The translations under genes and the position numbers were made by a program. A stretch of 64,000 nucleotides of DNA from Callorhinus ursinus (lineage: Eukaryota > Chordata > Mammalia > Carnivora > Otariidae), in the NCBI RefSeq assembly GCF_003265705.1, contig NW_020312785.1:16786682-16850681 (forward strand). Reading direction: 5' to 3'. The notes under the pieces were generated by a model, which was not told the DNA's origin, searched no databases, and saw nothing but the letters and a program-made list of their open reading frames with translations. The first letter of the stretch is position 1. Every line of letters starts with the position of its first letter. Shown here in pieces: positions 24,153-35,348 of the stretch.

Positions 24153-24231
24153 CTTCTCTCTAGAGTACTTCCATTTCCCATATACTTGAAAAAAGTCAAT
24201 CTTGAAAATGTTTGCTTTCATTTCTGTAATT

Positions 24232-24453
24232 GAAATATTCTTCTGGGACACCTGGGTGTCTCAGTCGTTAAACATCTGCCTTCAGCTCGGGTCATGATCC
24301 CAGGGTCCTGGGATCCAGCCCCGCATCGGGCACCCTGTTCAGCGGGAAGCCTGTCTCTCCCTCTCCCACTCCCCCTGCTTGTTTTCCCTTTCTTGCTCTG
24401 TCTCTGTCAAATAAATAAATAAAATATATATTAAAAAAAGAAATATTCTTCTG
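24232..24453 (+). mobile_element. Can-SINE with 14-bp target-site duplication
   Basis: Body 24246-24439; gaaatattcttctg is perfect at 24232-24245 and 24440-24453. Confidence 0.97.
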
Positions 24454-24928
24454 TTTCTGTCTGCATGTTGATCTTATGTACCGAAAGTCAAAAACAATTT
24501 TAACAGTAACAACAAAAAACTACTAATGAACAATGAAATAGATTCAATATAGATTTATACCAATGACCACCCTACCACAGCAACAGCATTCAGAAAATCC
24601 ACACTCTATGGCTGGTCTGCTCAGCCTGTTTTCTGATTGTATTTTTTGAAATACACTCCATCTCTAATTTTCCATTTTTTTTCCACTGACCCCCAGACTA
24701 ATGGTCGGATGGCTCTCTGCTTCTCTGTATTTTTCTGGCCACCACATGGACTGGCCAGAGGCAGCAGCACAGAATAATTTTCCTACCATCACTGGAAACA
24801 GTATGTAGTTGGCAGTCCCTGTGAGTCAGATTCTGAGTGCAATTTTTTTTTTTTTTATCAGTAGACATCTGCATGCTGTCCTTGAAATGGAGGTTTAGTT
24901 ACTTAGTGTGGCAAAAGTGTTATCAAAG
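24454..24928. other. unique DNA, locally higher in GC
   Basis: A T run lies at 24843-24856. The stretch 24600-24835 is more complex in base composition than its surroundings but shows no splice-bounded frame that I can support. Confidence 0.45.
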
Positions 24929-25132
24929 GAGTGACTGTCGGGGACACCTGGGTGGGTCAGTTGGTTAAGCATCTGCCTTCAGCTCAGGTCATAATCCCAG
25001 GGTCCTGGGATAGAGTCCCGCATCAGGCTCCTTGCTCAGCGAGGAGGCTGCTTCTCCCTCTGCCTACCGCTCTGTCTCTCTCTCTCAAATAAATTAAAAA
25101 ATCTTCAAAAAAAAAAAAAAAAGAGTGACTGT
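24929..25132 (+). mobile_element. Can-SINE with 10-bp target-site duplication
   Basis: Body 24939-25122; gagtgactgt at 24929-24938 and 25123-25132. A-tail of about 15. Confidence 0.96.
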
Positions 25133-25383
25133 GAGATTTAACCAAAAGCTAAAGTGTGAAGTCCATTCACTTGCACAAGTGTCTCACATACAACTAGATG
25201 TTAACAAGGCAGAAGATGGAAGTACTAAGTAAGGTCCCACAAAACTAAAACTGGCCTGTTTTCCTGAAATTATTAATAATTTTTTAGAAGTTTAAAAAAA
25301 AAACAGAAAACATCCAACAGGGCAGAACGGCTGCACAAGTGTATGATGGAACTGTTTAGTACCAATCTACATCACCTTATGTA

Positions 25384-25644
25384 AATATAATGACTTTTTT
25401 TGAGAGAGGGGGGGGGGGAGAAAGAAAAAGTGGGGGGGAAAGGGTGTAGGGAGAGGGAGAGAGAGAATTTTAAGTAGGCTTCATGCCCAGCTCAGAAACT
25501 GACTTGGGGTTCAGGGAGCAGTTTGATGCCGGGCTCGATCTCACGACCTGAGACCATGACCTGAGCTAAGATCATGAGCTGAGCCGAAATCAAGGGTTGG
25601 ACCTAACCAACTGAGCCACCCAGATGTCCCAATATAATTACTTT
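25384..25644 (-). mobile_element. older-type Can-SINE
   Basis: Body 25398-25630. Flanks aatataatgacttt and aatataattacttt differ at one site. The head carries repeated cctgag/catgac segments and a long poorly conserved G-rich tail, as in old SINEC copies. Confidence 0.93.
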
Positions 25645-26744
25645 CTAAGGAGAGTAGTTCATGCTAGAGTGGTCACTTCTATCTTCTGATCACCATGGTG
25701 TATTTGGTTACTCCCTTTCAGGAAGACTGCTTTATTCTCAATGCAAGTATGGAGACAGTTAGCTGTCTCAAGACAGTCAGGGTAAAGGGAAGATAAAGGA
25801 AAGAAAAGAGAGGAGAGGAACCAGCCCTGTTGGGCTTGTCTGTAAAGAGGTGAGGCCAAGTCAAAATCATGGTGTGCTGGTGGCCACAAATCAATATTGG
25901 AAAACAAACATTTCCCAAATGTATTTCTAAGCTTTTTGTGTTGTCACACTATATAATTTCACTGTTAGCTGCCCCCTTCACATAAACAAAACTGGTAACT
26001 TTCTTATTTTCAAGAAAGTTTTATGAAGATATTTCCTCTATTTTATGTATGTTTGTCTTTTTAGGAACTAAAATATTCTTGAGTTTTGTGTATGAATATA
26101 CAGAGTGATATCACCACTGTTTTCACAGAGGACTTGGAGACAGAGGAGGCCATGGAAAGGATGAGTTTCAGAAACCTTAGGAAACAGTTTTTGATATTTA
26201 GGTTTCATAATTTTAAAAGTAGGCTGGTGCTAGCTGTGAGGCTTAGGAAAGCAAAGAGGGTGGGGGGGGTGGGGAGAGGAAGAATGTGCTGCTTGATTGG
26301 AAGGTACTCTGAGCACAGTGGTGTGAGAGCCCTTCTCCTGGCCCTCCTAATATACTAGTGGGACTTAACCCCAGAGGCCCATTTGCTATGGCAAAAGCAT
26401 ATAGCTAATTCCATTTATTTATTCAGTGGAGTGTGAGTTACTCTGCTAACATGATGGATATGTCTGCCATGACCTCATTGCTCTGGTCCTTAAGATGAGT
26501 CTTATTTCTACAAGCATTTCCCTCTTCATAGCAGATAAAGTTATCATGAAGATCAGTGATTGTCAATCTTGGCAACAAATGACTACCACCTTGGAAGGCT
26601 GTAAAGCATACTTGTGACCAGCACCTTTTCCATTCTCTTAGCCACATGCTTATTTACTTGGCTTAAGCATAGGATCTGGACATTAAAACAAAAACACAAA
26701 GACAAAGAAACCTCCAGATGACTTAATGTAAAGCTGTTGTTGAA
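25645..26744. other. unique DNA
   Basis: A G-rich patch occurs at 26258-26282. The 82- and 90-codon frames here overlap antisense frames and show no domain. Confidence 0.5.
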
Positions 26745-26932
26745 CAGTAATTTTCAAGCTTTAGCTTGCATCAGAATCATCTAGAAGGGCTTTTTAAAGC
26801 ACAGATCACTAGGTCTCAACTCTAGATTTATAACTCAGTATGTCTGTGATAAGGCCTACAAATCTGCATGTCTAACAAGTTTCTGGGTAATGTTGATGTG
26901 ATGAGTCTAGGGATCATATTTGAGAACCACTG
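26745..26932 (+). mobile_element. MER5A-type hAT-Charlie DNA transposon
   Basis: Length 188 bases, close to the family consensus length as I remember it (about 189). Starts cagtaattttcaagcttt and ends tttgagaaccactg, a recognisable inverted pair. Internal blocks gcatcagaatcatctagaag and tctgcatgtctaacaagttt match the family. Non-autonomous: no transposase is encoded. The 8-bp target duplication is not recognisable. Confidence 0.93.
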
Positions 26933-27424
26933 ATTTATATCACATGAAGAGCTTGCTAACATGCAAAATTTTAACCGCTAAGTCTGAACTATGGCTTGAT
27001 TAGTTGCATTTTCAACAAGTGCAATGAAATAAAATAGTTTATGGGTGCTAATGTTCTATTTTTAATGTAGTCATTGAAATATAATATCTCTAAATCTCAT
27101 TGGTGAGAAGAGTTCTGGAAATTATTTCCATTATGTCTAGCTCAATGCTTCTATTACTCTATAAAAAACCAGTATTCACATTACATCACTGTCAGTTTTC
27201 CATAAAGAAGATGATACTGTTTTTGAAAAAGTTTAGAAATAACAATACAATCAAATTATTTATTGTCATTTTTTTTGAGAAGTTTTAAGGCATATTGTGA
27301 AAGTCTTATAGGAAAATGTAATGTGGAACATTTATAAAACTTTTTTCATCAAGAAAACGTTTTGATTAGAACCCCATAATATTGCACTAAACTCTAAATT
27401 ACATGGGATACAATTCAAGAAAAC
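26933..27424. other. unique AT-rich DNA
   Basis: No repeat or gene recognised. Confidence 0.5.
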
Positions 27425-28098
27425 TTACCATAGTCTCTTTTTTTTCTTTTCTTTTATTATGTTGTTTTAATCACCATACATTACACCATTAGTTTTTTCT
27501 TCTCATTTATAAATTTATTTCTTTTTTTATGTTATGTTAATCACCATACATTACATCATTAGTTTTTGATGTAGTGTTCCATGATTCATTGCTTGCCTAT
27601 AACACCCAGTGCTCCATTCAATACATGCCCTCTTTAATACCCATCACCAGGTTAACACATCCCCCCATCCCCCTCCCCTCTAGAACCCTCAGTTTGTTTC
27701 TCAGAGTCCAGAGTCTCTCATAGTTCACTCCCCCTCCGATTTCACCCCTTCATTTTTCCCTTCCTACTATCTCCTTCTTTTTCCTTTTAACATATAACAT
27801 ATTATTTGTTTCAGAGTTACAGGTCTGTGATTCAACAGTCTTACACAATTCACAGTGCTCACTATAGCACATACCCTACCCAATGTCTATCACCCAGCCA
27901 CCCCATCCCTCCCACACCCCACCACTCCAGCAACCCTCAGTTTGTTTTCTGAGATTAAGAATTCCTCATATCAGTAAGATCATATGACACATGTCTTTCT
28001 CTGATTGACTTATTTCACTCAGCATAATACCCTCCAGTTCCATCCACGTCGTTGCAAATGGCAAGATTTCATTCCTTTTGATGGCTGCATAATATTCC

Positions 28099-28152
<54 letters not shown>

Positions 28153-28333
28153 CCACATCTTCTTTACCCATTCATCTGTTGATGGACATCTTGGCTCTTT
28201 CCATAGTTTGGCTATTGTGGACATTGCTGCTATAAACATTGGGGTGCACATACCCCTTCAGGTTGCTACATTTTTATCTTTGGGGTAAATACCCAGTAGT
28301 GCAATTGCTGGGTTGTATTTACCATAGTCTCTT
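27425..28333 (-). mobile_element. carnivore LINE-1 3' end with 15-bp target-site duplication
   Basis: Body 27440-28318. ttaccatagtctctt is perfect at 27425-27439 and 28319-28333. It holds the T-rich complement of the A tail, the 3' UTR and the last part of ORF2 ([20 protein letters not shown] at the minus strand, about 28190-28250), then stops: a severely 5'-truncated insertion. The terminal segment taatcaccatacattac is present twice (about 27466 and 27539). Confidence 0.97.
28101..28149. repeat. (TG)n microsatellite inside an L1
   Basis: About 24 uninterrupted TG units. It lies where other L1 copies here have a short tgtatatatacac segment (compare 55214-55227), so it expanded after insertion. 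Confidence 0.97.
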
Positions 28334-29799
28334 CATCTTCCCCTTAATTATCAAGAAGTTTAACTCAGGTAGAGCAGATTTCTGGAACTTGTATTTTCTT
28401 TTCTTCACATGTAAAGAGGATGATTAGTTTTTGACTCGATAGAATTAATGAAATGAGAACAATAATATAACTTTCAGAAAGGAATAATCATTGCTAATTT
28501 ACTCACTGGGCATTGGGCTTTTTGTCTATGATTTTGTATTCCCAGTATTTATTGCAGTGAATAAAGTAGTGAGTGACTGAGTCACTATATATATATGAAT
28601 TATAGGGTTTAGAGGAGACTTAAAGAGATAATGATGTGACAACAATTTATAATCTCAAAACCTCTAAAACACTGGTTGTTGATTAGTGTTACTATTGTTC
28701 TAATAATATAAATGATACCATTAGTATAAGGAAAGCAGTAAAGGGACAGGAGCAGATAGAGTCAATGCATGTGTATAGAACTAAACAACCAGAGGTGTGA
28801 ACTTCAACCAAACAAAGTTCAATAAACTGGCATTTAAAATAGTAATGAGAAGTTGTTAAACTCTTTCTATCATTAGAACTACCTCTTGGTAATCAATTAT
28901 AAATGAAATAACATAAAGTAAAATAAAACCCAAAATCTATACATTTTATCTGCCATAACCAGTTGTTTAGGAACAATATAAAGTGTTAAATGAGAAGTAA
29001 AAACATGAATTCATGAAGTTCTGTAAAATGACTAGTATTTCGTCTTTTCCTCTGGTGAATGAGTTATATTGTATCATACCAAGCAGAAAGCATGGCATTT
29101 TTGGTGTGACATATTATACATTCATGTCTTTTCTAATAAAAGTCAACTGTCCTTTTACTTACAATTTGCATTAACAGCTCATCAATATAAACGGAAATGA
29201 TTTATTAAAATATTACTGAGTGGAGACTGAATGGCTCAGGGGATTGATTGGTAATGGAATATGTAGTCTTTTATTTCTAGGTCACTGATTTGAATTACAT
29301 CTTGGCAGAGAGTGGAGGCTATTCAGTGACATATGGTGTGTGGAAGAGGGTGGTGATGTCAGTCTTATTTTCAGTAAGTGCTGTCCATTTAGGTTTCAAT
29401 ATTTCAAGGAAATGGCACTTGACTCCAAAGCCTGTCTCCATGGATTCAAAACATTATTATATATACATGTGTAAAAAATGTTCATAAGGGAGATTAGTGT
29501 TACCAATAGCAGAAAAAAATATTATCCATTGAAACATTTCAATATGAAAATATTTTGCATGACCTATGTGGGTAGGTTTGACAAGCCTGAAAATAAATTT
29601 TTCAGGATGATTTAGGTTAACGTGCTCTTTTTAGTTTTTTTTTCCCCTAATGACTTCAGAATGTACAGCCCTTTCCAAGTTAGATTTATTTTATTATTGA
29701 GACTTTTTATAGAAGTAAAATTTAAAATCCTATGAGAATAAGTCATAGATTAAAATAATAGAAGGTTATAATTGAGAAAGACTAAGAAATCTCCTTAAC
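28334..29799. other. unique AT-rich DNA
   Basis: No gene or interspersed repeat recognised. Confidence 0.5.
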
Positions 29800-29925
29800 T
29801 AACACCATTTTGGGGATCGAGAAAGTAAGAATTATAAAGCTAAAATGACTTTCCCAATATTATCCAGCTGCCCTGAGCTATAGCTGAATCGTAAGTTCCA
29901 GACCAAAGCTCTTCTCAGCACTTGT
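29800..29925 (-). mobile_element. possible MIR fragment
   Basis: gctaaaatgactttcccaat, then tccagctgccctgagctata and agttccagaccaaagctctt resemble the reverse-complement MIR head. Weak. Confidence 0.45.
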
Positions 29926-30084
29926 ACTATCTCTTGTTTAAGATGTAGCCCTGTATTATAGAAGCACCATTTCCTGTTCTTTTCAAGCCAAGAGAAAGCA
30001 AGGAATAATTATGTAAAGAGATTTAAAAGAAATTATTTGAAGAACTCATGATTATATGTCAAGGAAATCTAGTCTGCAGTCATA

Positions 30085-30460
30085 CAGTTAGAATTAACAA
30101 GTACATTAACAAGATTGTTCAATACAAGCTCAGTCAACAATAATCAACCTCATTCTATATATTAGCAACAGAAATGTAGAAAATGCTATTCTAAAAAGAG
30201 TTCAATAGCTACAAAAATACATACATAGAAATAAATTAACTAAAATATGTACAAGAATTCTATACAGAAGTGTATAAATCATTATTGAGCTATATTGTAA
30301 AATACCTAAAGAAATGGAAGAATATGGCAGGTACCGAGATTGGAGGTACAGGTTGTGTACAATTGTCAGTTTTCTCCAAACTAGTCTTGATTCAGTGCAA
30401 TGTCAATCAAATGCCACTGTATGGGGGAAGGGGGAGGAGTAATAACACATCTGTTTTAAG
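30085..30460 (+). mobile_element. old L1 ORF2 fragment
   Basis: A decayed plus-strand ORF2 segment: attctatatattagcaacag (the FLYTNN region), then aaataaattaactaaaatat, then aagaaatggaagaatatggc and tgattcagtgcaatgtcaat. All four blocks occur in L1 order. Confidence 0.75.
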
Positions 30461-30554
30461 ATTTTATGTAAATGCAATGAGCTAAAAATAGGGGACATGG
30501 GAAATCAAACACTGACTTTTTAAGGCATGGATAGAAGGAATGATATGTCAATGA

Positions 30555-30797
30555 CCAAGAGCACCTGCTTTTTTTTTAATTTTTAAAAGATTTTATTTGA
30601 GAGGAAGAGTGAGCGAGAGAGAAAGAGAGAGAGAGAGAAAGAGAAAATGAGTGGTGAAGGGAGAGGGAGTAGCTGATTCTCTGCTGAGCAGGGACCTGGA
30701 TATGGGGCTCGATCCCAGGATCCTGGATTCATGACCTAAGCTGAAAGCAGATGCATAACTGACTGAGCCACCCAGGTGCCCCAAGAGCAACTGCTTT
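30555..30797 (-). mobile_element. Can-SINE with 17-bp target-site duplication
   Basis: Body 30572-30780. ccaagagcacctgcttt and ccaagagcaactgcttt differ at one base. Confidence 0.96.
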
Positions 30798-31060
30798 AAA
30801 GTGAGGCCTGGCCAGGTAATTTACTTTGACCAATGGAATGTGAGCAGAAATATATCCTTTGTATGCCAAGAAAAATAGATAAAGAGTAGTAATGTCGGCC
30901 ACAAACAATACCAGGTTTTAATTTGGATAACTGGGAGAGAGATGAGTATATATTCATACCATGTCCATCCACAGATAGGTGGACACAATGATATGTGATT
31001 TTTCTATTCTGTTATTGAAGCAAATATGTTGACACCCTTTGAAGTTAGCAGCTAGATGAG
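30798..31060 (+). repeat. candidate ancient repeat, family not assigned
   Basis: The segment aggcctggccaggtaattta followed by ctttgaccaatggaatgtga and gcagaaat resembles a common mammal-wide repeat block. I cannot name the family or fix the end. Confidence 0.35.
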
Positions 31061-34000
31061 GGCAAAGTAGCTATGTCAAGTTAACATGGCCACAAAAAAA
31101 ACTTTAAGAATGAAATATAAATGTTTGTGAAGAAGGATGACTTACATTTATGAAAAAGACTATATTGTTGTAATTGTCTTGAGTTCAGTAGTAATTTGAT
31201 AGGGTAAAGGACTCCTTTAAAAGTTGTTTATATTTTTATATTTTATATTATATTTATATTTTATAGTTATACATAACAATTTAAAAACTGTGGTGTCCTC
31301 ATTAATTCTAAATGCTAGTATTTCATTTTTGAATAAAAAGTTACAGTAAACTTAGTTTTCCATCCATATCTCTATGATCAAGAATAACCCGTATTATTAT
31401 AATACAAAAATACCTAATGAATATATTCTTCCATCTTTGTATTAATTACACGCTCAGTGTGTGTCTATGGTGTCCAATTTATAGAAAGCAATTTTCTCCT
31501 TTATTTAGGTTGCTGAATGGCATACATGTTAGCATAATGGGCGACATACTGAGATTCTAATAGCCAGCATGCAGGGCTTTCCCCTGGCCCCCCTTCATGG
31601 CTATTTTTTAGATGTAATTTAAATTATTCCAATTCTGCTAAAAACACTTTATTTTTCCTCTGAAGACAGTATTCACCTTGGGGAAAAACAGTTAAGATAT
31701 ATTCTAATTAAAAAATGTTTCACATCTATTGATATATATATATATATCTTTTCTTAGATTTTGCATCAGTTACCAATGATAAGGACTTAGATAATGCATC
31801 ATCTTCCAAGGCCATAGTCATTGATGGTATATTAATGCCATTTTGCCTATGATTATATAGATACATTTTTGTCTATTCATACATAAACTGTAGGATGTGA
31901 ACTTGGAGATAACATCTTGTACAAAACAGCAAAATTCATATTTATTTTCAAGTTTTAGTAAATAAAAAGGAGGCTTAATGCCTCAGTTCATGAATTTGAA
32001 AGAACAGTTTATTTCATCCATTATTTCTGTCATCCAATTTCTATGATATTCTCACAATTGCACTCAATACATCTGATGAGTTCCAAAATTTCATCTTTAG
32101 GAAAGAAAAATGAGATAGTTTCCATAAAGTCTTGGCTTTCACTCACTCTCTTCCTATACTTAATTAGTTTACCTTCAGATCAAATAAGCAGCACAAAATG
32201 TACTTTTTGGTTAGCCATGTCATAATTGCTTTTCAAATTTAATTTACTTTTATTTTTGACAGTAATAACTTATACACAATCAAGAAAAGTCAAGTGTTGT
32301 AGAGCCAATTAATGAAAAATAACAACAACAAACTCCTCAACTATATGCCTAGTGTGTAAACATGCATTCTATAAATACCCTAAAAGCAAGCCTTTATTGA
32401 AAAGAATCTGGAATCTTCCTTTGGATCTTAAAAGAAATTATTTTGGTTCCTATAGATTTGTGAAATTTGTTTAAAAGTGTTAGTTTTATTTACACATCAA
32501 TAATAACATTTTTGTTAGAACTTCTTTTTATTTGGTTGCTATGTTCTAGGAAGATTTCCAAAGGCAGAGTGAAGTTTTGACAAAATATCTGAATTTATCT
32601 CAGTAGTTTCCTATCATGTATACCAACACTTAGACAATCTTTAAAAGTTTAGAACAACTAATTCACTTACTTTCAGAGTAAGTGTAATTTAGAGTAATTT
32701 CAACACATTATGAAAATAATTAAAGGTGGCAAGAAATGTACAAACAACTATTTAACATGCTTTCGTTCAAAAAAACATTCCACCTAAACACATTTCCAGG
32801 CTCTTTCTCTGACTCCTCAGAAATAGAGACGCTCAGTAGAATCCTCTGATTTTTTTTTCCCAAGATATGCTAATAAATGGGGAGGGACATGGACTAAACA
32901 TCACTTTATTTAACTGGGTAAAATTAGAAGAACAGTTAAAACTACTCAAGACTTTTATCTCCAAATACACATTAATATGCATGTAAAAATAGAGAAATCT
33001 ATATAAACACACAAAATGCATCATAAGTTATGATTAGAATTGAGGGATTTGCAAAATCAGAGAAGACTTTGTAAGAATGAGGATGCCCATAAGACCAGCA
33101 AAAAACATATTAATGGCTAATGAAGGCTGCCTCATATAAACTACCATTTTTCTTTAGGTCTAGGAGGCTATCAGTGGCATTATGCTACATTAATTTATGA
33201 CCAACAAGAAAAAAAAATAACACTTGCTATTAAAATCAATACAATCAATACTCTTGACTGTAAGACCCAATGTACTTTCAAATGTGGTAACATGTGAAAA
33301 TACAGCTGACTTACAACTGATGAGTCTGATAATTAATCAAAATATAAGGAAACTAAGACAAATAGAATTTATCATCCCACAACGAGAAGATAGGAAAGTT
33401 GCAATAGCATTGAAAAAGGAAGTGGAAAAAAAAAAGAAAGGAAGGAAGTGAAAAAGACATAACTAAATGTTCCCTCAAATTTATATCTACGAATGATTAC
33501 CTAGCATTAGATTTCAGCTGATGGTTTAATTAAACCTCTGACCTCAGCCGTATTATAACAATTAGTGAACCAAGCACAGAAAATATAAAATAAAACTATT
33601 TGTCCACAGCTTGATCCCATCAGAGTGGTCAGTTACAGGGAAAAAACAAAGAACTGGGCAAGAAGTCCTTGTCCTAAACTATTCCAGCCCCTTAAGCTTC
33701 CATTGACTCCACGCACCAGTGTAATTAGAATTCTTCCAGTAATTTCAACACATTATGAAAAGGATTTAGCTGTTTCTTTGCAACCTCATTTCAACAGCTA
33801 TGTCCTCAGGCCATTGGTTTAGGCATCACACAGCCCAAGATTCAGAAGATTAGAATGGGTGTCCCACCTTGCAGAGAAATTATATTTGTTGAGCTCCTGA
33901 AAAGACAAAGCATCTATATGTGTCAACATGGCCTTTGATTATTCATCTAAAATGGAATTCTGCTGGCACCCTCACCTTTATAGGGAATTTAAAACTGCTC

Positions 34001-34503
34001 GCCTTTCTCGGATTATTCACAACTGCCCTCCAGAGTCCATGGAGAGGCTAACTTCTCAGCTGCTGCAGGGTGCTAAGTCAACTGTGGGTGTAGCTGTCTT
34101 CAGTTCAACAGAGAGGAAAATGAAAACTTCATTTGACCTAAGGCCTGTACAACATCCTCTGATTCCGTTTAGCAGAGACATTTCATTGGGGATAAATGCA
34201 CATGGGTAATTTATAAACTTAATACTTGTGTCTCCAGCAGAGACATTCTTAACTGGTTAGAACCTAAGGAAGAGATGAATAACTAGCACCATTATAACAC
34301 TTATAAAAACCAACTAACAATTTAAATGACTTTAATATGATTACATAATCTTTGTGATGGCTCCAAAGTCAAATTTAATCCTTAAATCAAGCAACTCAAT
34401 ATTTTCTGGTGGATAATATATACTTTTAGAGACAACTTTGCTAACAGAGGAATAATGAAGGTTTTTCACTTTTTTTTTTCCAAATGATATTAACGTTAAA
34501 AAA
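31061..34503. other. longest repeat-poor interval of the window
   Basis: About 3.4 kb with no recognised SINE, LINE, LTR or DNA transposon, apart from small TA runs (about 31234-31268 and 31732-31747) and a purine run (33426-33450). The part 33620-34260 is less AT-rich and more complex than its surroundings. The 93-codon frame at 33928-34209 has no recognisable domain or signal and I do not call it a gene. Regulatory function is possible but unsupported by sequence alone. Confidence 0.5.
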
Positions 34504-34740
34504 AATAACACTTGGGGCACCTGGGTGGCTCAATTGGTTAAGCAACTGCCTTCGGCTCAGGTCATGATCCTGGAGTCCTGGGATCGAGTCCCGCATCGGG
34601 TTCCCTGCTCAGCGGGGAGTCTGTGTCTACCTCTGACCTTCCCCCCTCTCATGCTCTCTCTATCTCATTCTCTCTCTCAAATAAATAAATAAAATCTTTA
34701 AAAAATAAAAAAATAAAAAAATAAAAATTAAATAAAACTC
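34504..34740 (+). mobile_element. Can-SINE
   Basis: Body from 34514 with full head (ggggcacctgggtggctcaa) and a long tail of A runs and aaataaa units to about 34730. Flanks aataacactt and aataaaactc match weakly. Confidence 0.95.
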
Positions 34741-35094
34741 AATGATTACATTTTGCAAACACATTTGTTTTTTTTAATTTCTCATTTATTTACACTAAAA
34801 ACCAAAAACTAAAGTTGTCTTACAGCAATATGAGTTGAATCTTGGAAAATCAGAAGAATTGGGGTGTTTTTAAGTAAACTCTTAAGTACAGGAGAGAAAC
34901 ATTTTTCACTCTTTAATAGCTGTTTCATTTAAAAGCCCTACTAAATAATGTTTTTGTCAGTTATTTCTCCCCAAGCTCTATTTCCTTTCCAGATCTTGAA
35001 TTGTTATTGAAAAACAGAAAAAACACTTTGTTCAATAGACAGATGTGGGGGAGAATAGATGAAATGTGCTAGCAATAATGCATATCAGAGAAGG
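34741..35094. other. unique AT-rich DNA
   Basis: No gene or repeat recognised. Confidence 0.5.
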
Positions 35095-35278
35095 TAGGAT
35101 TGCCAGATAAAATACAGGACATCCAGTTAAGTTTGAATTTCAGCCAAACAACAAGAAATTTTTGGTAAGAGTATGTCTCAAATAATGCATACGACATATT
35201 TATGCAAAAAAATTCTTTGTATTTTACCTGAAATTCAAATTTAACTGAGTACTCTGCATTATTTTCTAAATCTCACAG
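35095..35278. mobile_element. palindromic non-autonomous DNA transposon (MER53-like)
   Basis: Arms are complementary: tccagttaagtttgaatttcag (near 35129-35150) pairs with ctgaaattcaaatttaactg (near 35229-35248). The centre carries tatgtctcaaataatgcata. This long imperfect hairpin is typical of a mammal-wide non-autonomous element; the family name is from memory and tentative. Confidence 0.75.
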
Positions 35279-35348
35279 TGATGTACAGGGGTAAACCGAA
35301 AGGCTATTTATAGTGGATTTCCTAAAGCAACCTTTTCTTAAAGGTGCC

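Noticed and set aside
23063..25132. Regularly spaced repeats suggesting a CRISPR-like array
   Set aside because: The repeats are about 200-base dispersed SINEs with individual target duplications, irregular spacing and A tails.
28005..28288. Frames with long Cys-Val or Thr-His runs
   Set aside because: They are translations of the (TG)n microsatellite within an L1.
33928..34209. 93-codon plus-strand open frame in the repeat-poor interval
   Set aside because: No domain, no splice or promoter context that I can support, and this length occurs by chance. Kept only as part of a possible conserved non-coding region.
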